The position numbers and the translations under genes were made by a program. From Parachlorella kessleri (taxonomy: Eukaryota; Chlorophyta; Trebouxiophyceae; Chlorellales; Chlorellaceae), in assembly GCA_001598975.1 (NCBI GenBank), contig BBXU01000233.1, positions 1 to 12,416 on the forward strand: a stretch of 12,416 bases of DNA, in the 5' to 3' direction. Below are positions 1-6,806 of this stretch, in pieces. Every line of letters starts with the position of its first letter. Position 1 is the first letter of the stretch. Below the pieces are notes generated by a model, which did not search any database, was not told the origin of the DNA, and worked only from the letters and a program-made list of their open reading frames with translations.

Positions 1-129
1 CTTCAACTGACCGAGGGCATCAGTCGAGACCTTATGCCCTGCTATGTCTCTCCTAGCGTGCGGGTTTCTGTTGGTTAGTTTGCCCTGCTGCAATGAGAGA
101 CTAATTTACTAACCAGGCTTTCTTGGCAG

Positions 130-1300
130 GAGTCCATGAGGCTGCTGCCAGTCACGGCCGAGGCAGCTTCTCGCTGCTCCCCCCACGATGTGAGCCTCGG
201 TGGCTACACCATCCCTGCCAACACCTGGATATGGACCTACTTCTTTGCAATTCACCGAAGCAGCGCGAACTGGGAGGACCCAAATGTGTACCAGCCGGTG
301 AGGGAAACGTGTGCTCACAACCCCGCCACCCTGGTTGGCCCTGGCCTGGCCAGGCACGGCTGTTTGGGGGGCGCGTGCGCATTGTCTGGCAGCAGCAAAA
401 GCGCGGGGCATGACACTGTATCCCTTGCGGTTTACTTCCCTGAGCTTCTGGGATCTTGCTTGGATGGACTGACGCCTGCCACAGTTGTCTGGGTCTTGAT
501 GTGGGCGATTGGTCGGCACTGGAGTGCACAGTAGCTCAAGTCCATAAGACTCGAATGGGGGCTATGTGCTCAACCCTTCTCCTCTCTCGTGTTGTGTCTC
601 TCTGATTCAGGAACGGTGGCTGCAACCTGGCACAGAGTACTACACCCCTCCGTCCGCCCAGACCACGTCGACAACAAACCTCGCACCAGCAGGCCCTGAG
701 ACATTTGACATCTCAGTGGAGACTGGCAGCGGCTCGCTGACGGAGGCTGCTGGCGGCAAACGGAGTGCCTATGAAGCGGTAGGCGGCGTAAACGCAGCGC
801 CTGCTGCGCTGCCTCCAGCGGAGCGTGCCCTGCGCTACCTGCCGTTCTCAACCGGACCCAGGGACTGCGTCGGTCAGAACCTTGCCAGGATGAACTACAT
901 GGCCACGCTGGCGGTGCTGCTGGGCCGCTTCAGCTTCCGCCTCGCCCCTGGGGTGAGTGGACAGGAGTCCCTGAGGTGTGGTGCCATAGCCGTCCGCGGT
1001 CGCTGCATGGTGCAGCTTGCAAGTGACCGAAATGCTGACAACTAGCCAGATAGGGCCAGGGGTAACCATCGAGCAATGAAGAAGCGCAGCTGTAAGAGCT
1101 TACAATGGTAGGAGGGAGCGAGGATGCCAACGCTTGCTCCCTTCGTGGTGCACCCTTTATGGTGCACCTTATCGCCGCCTAGGTGGGTGACACTAGCTTG
1201 GTGGCTGCAGATGGAGGGCCCTGGCGGGGTACAGGAGGCTATCAAGTTGACCCTGCAGCAGGCCAGTGGAATCCCCATGCTATGCATGCCAAGAGCTTGA
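130..1300 (+). CDS. Cytochrome P450 monooxygenase, gene A (3' part: last three coding exons)
   Basis: This is the C-terminal 199 residues of a P450. The left edge cuts the gene, and bases 1-129 are the end of the intron before the first visible exon. Coding exons are 130-297, 611-952 and 1211-1300 (TGA), all joined in phase 0 with GT-AG introns of 313 and 258 bp. The first exon opens with the K-helix ExxR motif (ESMR) and ends at the P of the PERW motif, and the next exon supplies ERW. The heme loop is intact (FSTGPRDCVG, Cys ligand present). Exon lengths match the last three exons of genes B and C (168, 342 versus 351/345, and 90 nt). The C-terminal exon has diverged somewhat (ends in MLCMPRA where B and C have MLCTPRA). 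No frame break is visible, so the gene looks functional as far as it can be seen. Substrate and CYP family are unknown. Confidence 0.9.
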
Positions 1301-1389
1301 GGTAGGAAAGGAATAACAGTACCCTAATTCTAGTCTGGGCCACCAAGCTGCTCAGCAGTGGTTTCAGGTTGTGTGCCAGGTCGTGCGGT

Positions 1390-1394
1390 TGTAA
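1390..1394 (+). terminator. Candidate poly(A) signal TGTAA for gene A
   Basis: This TGTAA pentamer, the usual chlorophyte polyadenylation signal, lies 90 bases after the gene A stop. A second TGTAA occurs at 1500-1504 and is an equally possible choice. The segment just before it (1356-1373) matches 17 of 18 bases with the 3' flank of gene B (6292-6309), which suggests a shared 3' UTR. Confidence 0.35.
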
Positions 1395-1445
1395 ATGTAC
1401 CAGGTGGGGTGGCAATCCTGTCGTCTCTGCATCCTGTCCTGGTTC

Positions 1446-1607
1446 TCTTTGGCACATAGCACATAGCAAGGCCATGGCGTTGTAGTGATCTATCACTGGT
1501 GTAATACTAGGCACAGCAACATCATAAGTGCTTATGACCGCTTCTGCCTGGGAACCCTGAGCACAACACAAGATTCCGAAGTTAGTCAAGAGCGTAGCGT
1601 CCTGCAA
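1446..1607 (-). pseudogene. Possible TPR-like exon or remnant, antisense, in the A-B spacer
   Basis: On the minus strand this stretch reads open for 54 residues, within a longer 121-codon open frame (1242-1607) that runs on into the antisense of gene A's last exon. Residues 6-32 (LLTNFGILCCAQG, then SQAEAVISTYDVAV) have the spacing of one tetratricopeptide repeat: a hydrophobic-G pair, a G seven residues later, then an EA and an aromatic residue. A following HYNAMALLCA segment resembles the first helix of a second repeat. The frame has no ATG near its start. It is preceded on the minus strand by a good splice acceptor (TTTGCAG before GAC), so it could be an exon. No flanking exons were found, so a decayed fragment or chance are both possible. 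Confidence 0.2.
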
Positions 1608-1685
1608 ACCGACTTACCCTCTCCAACAATATACAGATACAGTACATCAGTACCTCCACTCTGACAGGGGCATGCAGTCCCAAAG

Positions 1686-1770
1686 GCATCCAATGGATAC
1701 CTTGGAGCCCAGACCACCTTTTTGCCGCCACGGTTCTGCCCGATTATTGGACCCGGCCATTAAGATCTGA
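1686..1770 (+). promoter_or_regulatory. Gene B core promoter block with paired CCAAT boxes
   Basis: A CCAAT box lies at 1690-1694 and an inverted one (ATTGG) at 1746-1750. A conserved TTGCCGCCA and TGCCCGAT lie between them. An AT-rich TATA-like site (ATTAAGATCT, about 1759-1768) follows, roughly 50 bases before the ATG at 1815. The same elements in the same order precede gene C (6668-6755), while the rest of the spacers has diverged, so the block is probably functional. Factor identity (NF-Y-like) is inferred from the CCAAT motif only. Confidence 0.5.
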
Positions 1771-1814
1771 GTCGCCTTCAACACCAGTGTTTAGCAAAGC
1801 AACAAGGCATCAAG

Positions 1815-4800
1815 ATGCTGTTGGCAGTCACAGGCGCTTCTCTGCTCTTAGTGGCAGTGTGGGTACTTCCCCGCTTTATCAAGCTCTTCAAGCACTACCA
1901 GATGCTCCACCTGATTCCAAGCCCTGACACCGGCAGAGGTATGTGGGGCACCGCAGGTGCCAATCTCCGACACGGGCGCAGCATGTGTGATCGGGCTAGT
2001 CTGTCAGCCTTGGTGCTCTTCGACGGCACTTGTTTGTTGACATTGGCGCACACAACTGTCCTCAGTCGATACTGTTGGGCTGCTGGACGCCGCACGGCGT
2101 AGTAGGGACCTATTCTGCCCAGGCAAGGTACTGCGTAGGTGCCTAGCTAGCCGCGGAGCTTCCACACAGAGCGGCAGCCTGACTAACGGAACGCCTGGCT
2201 TGCAAGCAGGCCACCTGGCAGCTCTGGGTAGCCTGCAGCGCCACAAGACAATGCTGCGCTGGGCAAAGGAGTGCGGCCCAGTCTTTCTCTTGCGGCTGTT
2301 GTGGGTGAGGGTGGTTGTGGTGTCAGACCCCGTGCTCGTGAGCCAGGTCCTAAGTCGCAAGGCCGATGCAAACAAGCCTGCCGTGTGGAACATTATCAAC
2401 GAGGTGGGCAGAATGTCGAAAGCGAAAGTTGCTATTAAAAATGCCAGCACAGGCCACCGGCTGGAGGGGCTCGTTGCATGCAGGGGTTTGTAGGAATAGG
2501 TGGCTGAGCACACAGCCAGTGAGGAACATATGGAAGGGCTGGTAGTGAAAGGTTTGTTTTCATGTGATGCATGGTGGTGCCCCTGGTGCATTTTCCATGT
2601 GCTTGGGTGGCACGTTCCTCCCAGTCTAAGGAGTGTGTGCTATACATGTATAGCTCTTGTTCCACAGTTCCTCCCTGCTACGTAGCGGTTTGGTATCCCA
2701 GCATGTGTTCCTTTGCATTGTGGAAGCACCAACCTGTACTTTGTCCACTTGCAGCTGTTTAGCGCTTGTGGACACCCCAGCATTTCGTCCTCACTGGACA
2801 GCAAATCACCCTACTGGCGTCTGGTGCGCAAGGGTACGGCCCCTGCATTCAACCCCAACAACCTGAGGTGAGAGTCAAGGTGTAAGCAGGGCGTTGCCGT
2901 GCAAGCAAGTGCACTACCGTACATGTAAGCATCACGATGCGTCTGTTGTCTCAAATGACACCTTTTGGGAGCCTTGTGCTGGCCGCACAGCTTCTACACA
3001 GCTTCTACTATGGCACGATGCTTGCTTTCTCACCCGCAGGGGTGCCAGAAGGCCATGCATACCGGCTTCTGGTTTTCTGACAGCAGTCCTTCACTAGGTC
3101 AATGCAGGCGAGGCTTTGACCCGGCGATTGCGGCAGCGCTGGAGGTGTGTGACGTGATCAAGAGTGTGGGTGACTGCCAGTCAGTTGACATTGACAACCT
3201 GCTGGTGCGGGAGGCCCTCGACGTGATCGGAAAAGTGGGCTTCAACCATGACTTCAAGGCAGTTCAGGTGCGCTGCTGCTGGCACATTCATACATCACAT
3301 TTGTGACTACCAGCTGATGACCCCCGCAGTGTGGCGCTTAAGTGCATGCAGACGCTGTGGTGGTTGTGCAACATCCTCATTTGCCGCCCGCTGGCTGGCG
3401 ATCAGATGCTGAGTGTGCTGCTGCTTACTACTGCTAACACCTGCACACATGGTGCAGGGCTACACCAACCAGACGCATGGTGATGCTTTCTACCACGCCA
3501 GCAAGGGCCTCGAAGAGTTCACTCTCCGGGCGACCAATCCGCTCCGCCAGTACCTGAAATTCCTACCGGTGTGTGGCGGGTATGTGGCGTGGCTACTTGC
3601 CTTTGATAGGATTGTTGGGGTGAGACAGCAGGATTCCATTTCTATTCCGAGGGCCCATCTGGGCAACTTCCCTCATACACACATCCCATCGTCATCTAGG
3701 GATATATGGCCGCTGTCAATGACGACACAGCCTACCCCTTGTTCTCTGTAAGAGATCAGCTCTTCTTCCGGAGGGCCCCTCAGCCTGCTACGCATGCTGG
3801 CGCTGCAGAGCGTGCGGCGGGGGAAAGCCCACTACCGAGCCTTCCAGGCCCACATGGAGCTGCTCCTGAAGACATTAAAGGCCAACGGGCCGCCTGCAGG
3901 TCTGGGTCTGGCCCAACATAAGCGTGTAAAGCCAGCTTCACACTCTACGGATATCGTGCCTACTGCCACCCTGGCTCACACTTCCTGCGTGTGGACAAAC
4001 CATAACACACTTCCTCCTATGTGTGTTCCGGCGCCATCCGCCCTGTGGTTGGTACATCGACAAACGGGTTTTGACAGTGATGACCACTTTGGCCGCAGAT
4101 GACGATATGTCGCTGGCTGCCCACCTGTTGCGCCTGCGTGACCCTTTCACTGGCGCCCCCCTGTCTAATGAGCGGCTGCTGCCAGAGATTGCCACTTTCT
4201 TCATTGCCGGCTTCGGTAGGTGTTTTGAACTTCTACAGAGGGTCTTCTGGGCTCATAATAATGACCCTGAATGCGTGAAGCACCCTGCGTAGCCATAGCT
4301 TCGAAGGCTCGCATACCACCCTCATAGTTTCAGACTGACGTGCCAGGTGGAATGGCTGTATGGGCAAGGTGAACTGCAACACATGTTTGACACTTTGTTC
4401 ATCGTTGGTTTTGCCTGAATCACATGAGAGGTACCATTGTTTGCACTTTATTGTTGCAGATACCACCGGACACACGATGGCATGGACTTTGGTAAGGGGA
4501 CCTTGGCGGCTCAACAATCCCATTATGGAAGAAAAAAGGCTGGTCAGGCTTGCGGCATTGCTTCTGCGGTGCGGTAGCAAGCTAACTTAGAGTACATGCC
4601 AGTTCTGCCATGGCTACGTCGCTGGACTACGAGCGAGCAGCGGTGTGCAATGCATGGCTGCAGTACCTGCTGTCCCGCCACCCCGAGGCCGAGGCCCGGG
4701 TGTGCCAGGAGCTGGAAGAGCACGGCCTGCTGGCAACCCACGCCAACCCCAGCCCGCGGCTGGTGGAGTACGAGGACCTTGCCAAGCTAGTCTTCCTGTC

Positions 4801-6233
4801 TGCCTGCATCAAGGTGAACACATGCCTGGGCACGCTTGGGTGTGGTTTCAGAGCCTCCGTCTCCGCTTCTGCACTAGCTGTACTGCGATCAGCACTAGCT
4901 GTACTGCGATCAGCACTCGCCGGTCGTCTGCCATTTTCAGGAGTAACGGTTTATGCCAGGCCTTATCGTGGGCGCTGAGCTCAACGTTCCACCAATTTTT
5001 GAGTGGAGCGACATTGCGCATCAGGCCCCTGCAAGTCAGTTAAACACACATCAGAATATTGCACTGCCCTGCCACACAGGAGTCCATGCGACTGATACCG
5101 GTCACAGCTGAGGCATCCTCTCGCTGCTTCCCCTATGATGTCCGCCTTGGTGGCCAGGTTATTCCTGCCAACACATGGATCTGGTGCTACATCTACGCGG
5201 TGCAGCGCAGCCCGTCGGTTTGGGCGGATCCGGACTCTTACATACCGGTGAGATGGTCTGCTGCCATCCGCTGCCTTGTTGTTGGCCTCACCTTGGCATT
5301 AGTCATTGACTTGGTGGAGCAAAAGGCGGAATGGGACCTGCGAGCCTGCCTGCTGTTAACCAGCGGACCTACATGTCCTCACCTATTTGTGGGTTTCATC
5401 TCTGCTATCTACTGGTATGGCAAGAATCCATGAAACTTGTCTCATCATGCTAAGGCTGCGTTGCGCTCCCCCTTTGCCACGCTCAGCCACACTGCCTAGG
5501 TTCTTGCATCCAGGAGCGCTGGCTGGAGCCTGGTGCCGAGTACTTCACACCTCCAGAAGAGCCAGTAGCAGGGCTAGGCAGCGACCAGCTGCCCAGCAGC
5601 ACACACCTGCGGCGTTTGAACGGCAGCACCACCCAGAAGACCTCAGTGACAGATGCAAGTCGCAGCACCACCCAGAAGACCTGGCAGAACCGCAAAGACA
5701 CTGGCAGCGGGGCTGCTGAGCTCCCGAGAGCAGAGCGTGCTCTGCGCTTCCTTCCCTTCTCCTCTGGTCCCAGGGACTGTATCGGCCAGAACCTCTCCAA
5801 GCTGAACTACATGGCCACGCTGGCAGTGCTGCTGGGCCGCTTCAGCTTCCGTCTTGCCCCTGAGGTGAAGCCATGCCAAGCAACAAGGCCTGACCGCAAA
5901 CACATTGTCAATGCATTACTGGTTTCTTTGGGTCCGCATCCCGTGGTGGGACATGGGCTCCTTGGCTTGCAGAGGCTGTCTGCCACCTTGCATCCTGGTC
6001 GCTTGGCAAGACAGTGAGCAGTGGTTGTCCTTGGGATGTCAGGGCCGGTTGCGGCTGCATGCCTGTCTGACAGGGCTAGGGCCACAGCAACTGTCCCTAA
6101 AGAGCTCACTTTGTTTCCATCTTATTCTTATGGTGATCTGCAGATGGAGGGGCCAGGCGGGGTGCAGGAGGTCATCAAGCTCACACTGCAGCCGGCCAAC
6201 GGCATCCGCATGCTGTGCACGCCAAGAGCTTAA
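1815..6233 (+). CDS. Cytochrome P450 monooxygenase, gene B (complete, 12 exons, 566 aa)
   Basis: A probable ER-anchored heme-thiolate monooxygenase with unknown substrate. Exons: 1815-1938, 2210-2403, 2755-2867, 3108-3267, 3458-3568, 3809-3899, 4099-4215, 4460-4491, 4664-4813, 5080-5247, 5514-5864 and 6144-6233 (TAA). They total 1701 nt with no internal stop, and all introns are GT-AG. Landmarks in order are a hydrophobic anchor at about residues 4-20, the IPSP hinge at about 34-37, the C-helix WRLVR at 127-131 followed by PAFNPNNLR, the I-helix AGFDTT at 301-306, ExxR (ESMR) at 365-368, PERW at 420-423 split by an intron, and the heme loop with Cys509. At 566 residues it is longer than the usual 500 or so, because of about 55 extra residues between PERW and the heme loop. 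The start is the ATG shared with gene C, with A at -3. The exon 6 acceptor is the least certain junction. Chlorophyte CYP family unassigned. Confidence 0.92.
2755..2867 (+). other. Gene B exon 3: C-helix heme-propionate region
   Basis: This exon encodes residues 107-144 and carries WRLVRK, the C-helix WxxxR motif whose W and R normally contact a heme propionate. It is followed by the PAFNPNNLR stretch typical of this part of the fold. It ends in phase 2, inside an Arg codon. The matching exon in gene C is 7713-7825, also 113 nt. Confidence 0.85.
4460..4491 (+). other. Gene B exon 8: 32-nt microexon encoding the I-helix core
   Basis: The exon is bounded by GTTGCAG on the left and GTAAGG on the right. 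With the G carried over from exon 7 (GCCGGCTTCG) it reads D-T-T-G-H-T-M-A-W-T-L, the acidic/Thr pair that handles oxygen and protons in P450s. Removing it would shift the frame, because 32 is not a multiple of 3. Gene C has an identical-length counterpart at 9326-9357. Confidence 0.85.
4871..4912 (+). repeat. 21-bp tandem duplication in gene B intron 9
   Basis: Two perfect copies of a 21-base unit beginning GCACTAGCTG lie at 4871-4891 and 4892-4912, with the first five bases of a third copy after them. It lies inside the 266-bp intron 9 and is not seen at the matching place in gene C. It looks like a simple local slippage product. Confidence 0.85.
5514..5864 (+). other. Gene B exon 11: heme-binding exon with extra variable segment
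   Basis: This exon encodes residues 421-537. It starts with ERW (second half of PERW), then a Ser/Thr/Gln/Lys-rich stretch of roughly residues 435-490, then ALRFLPFSSGPRDCIGQN with the Cys ligand at residue 509. The L-helix and GRFSFRLAPE follow. The stretch before the heme loop is about 55 residues longer than usual and differs strongly from the same place in A and C. Confidence 0.85.
5623..5682 (+). repeat. In-frame coding direct repeat in gene B heme exon
   Basis: Two perfect 21-base copies (5623-5643 and 5662-5682) start 39 bases apart, so the frame is kept. They encode STTQKT twice within the variable insertion. Genes A and C lack this duplication. Confidence 0.85.
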
Positions 6234-6667
6234 GCTGGGCAGGCGAGAAGGGTACCTGATTTCATATCCGTGCTATAAGGCATCAGCACGGCAGTGGGTT
6301 CAGGTTGTGCACAGGGACCTTGGGGTCGGACTCTGCCCTCCTGTTGCTCAATGGATGGAAAGGCGACAGACTAGCGCTGGACAGACCAGCACTGGTTTGC
6401 TGTGAAACATGCTGTAATGGATAGCAAGCCCTTGGCACCTGTAGTAGTAACCTGTTTGGGTGTAAAGCCCGGCACAAGGCACATGAATTTTTATTGGGAG
6501 TTGCTTCCACCGCATGCCTCCACCAAATTCATGAAGGGAGCACACAGCATCATGCACAGCATGTTGATTCGTAGATTATGGGGTCATGCGCACCAAACAA
6601 ACCTCTAGAACAGTTCATTGGCTCGTAGCGAGCGTGCTTGACGCTTGGCGCTGCCAATTGTCCAAGT
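6234..6667 (+). other. B-C intergenic spacer and gene B 3' UTR
   Basis: No gene is recognised here. The first part is probably the gene B 3' UTR, and bases 6292-6309 match the 3' flank of gene A in 17 of 18 positions. Extra CCAAT-type motifs occur near the right end, ATTGG at 6617-6621 and CCAAT at 6654-6658, and may belong to the gene C promoter. Confidence 0.5.
6413..6417 (+). terminator. Candidate poly(A) signal TGTAA for gene B
   Basis: This TGTAA lies 180 bases after the gene B stop, with a second at 6461-6465. Either could direct 3' end formation in a chlorophyte. Which one is used cannot be told from the sequence. Confidence 0.4.
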
Positions 6668-6755
6668 GCGTCCAATAACACCATGGGTCCCAGTCCGTTT
6701 GCCGCCATGGTACTGCCCGATGATTGGGCCGGCTCTGGCCTGGTCATATAGATCT
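6668..6755 (+). promoter_or_regulatory. Gene C core promoter block with paired CCAAT boxes
   Basis: CCAAT lies at 6672-6676, TTGCCGCCA and TGCCCGAT follow, and then ATTGG at 6723-6727, in the same order and nearly the same spacing as upstream of gene B. A TATA-like CATATAGATC (6745-6754) sits about 55 bases before the start codon at 6807, aligned with the TTAAGATC of gene B. Confidence 0.5.
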
Positions 6756-6806
6756 TCTTCTGGTACATCTTCACCACCGCCATTGCGCGCTACGGGGCCT
6801 GTCAAT

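Noticed and set aside
136..534. Single open frame continuing past 297 as a standalone protein
   Set aside because: Only 130-297 matches the P450 exon. The remainder is intron 10, which starts with GTGAGG and is not conserved in B or C.
2004..2591. 195-residue minus-strand open frame
   Set aside because: It is antisense to gene B exon 2 and its introns and shows no domain. A similar shadow frame exists opposite gene C exon 2.
6720..6806. Upstream in-frame ATG at 6720 as the start of gene C
   Set aside because: It lies in the conserved promoter block before the TATA-like site, has ATT at the matching place in gene B, and would add residues with no counterpart there.
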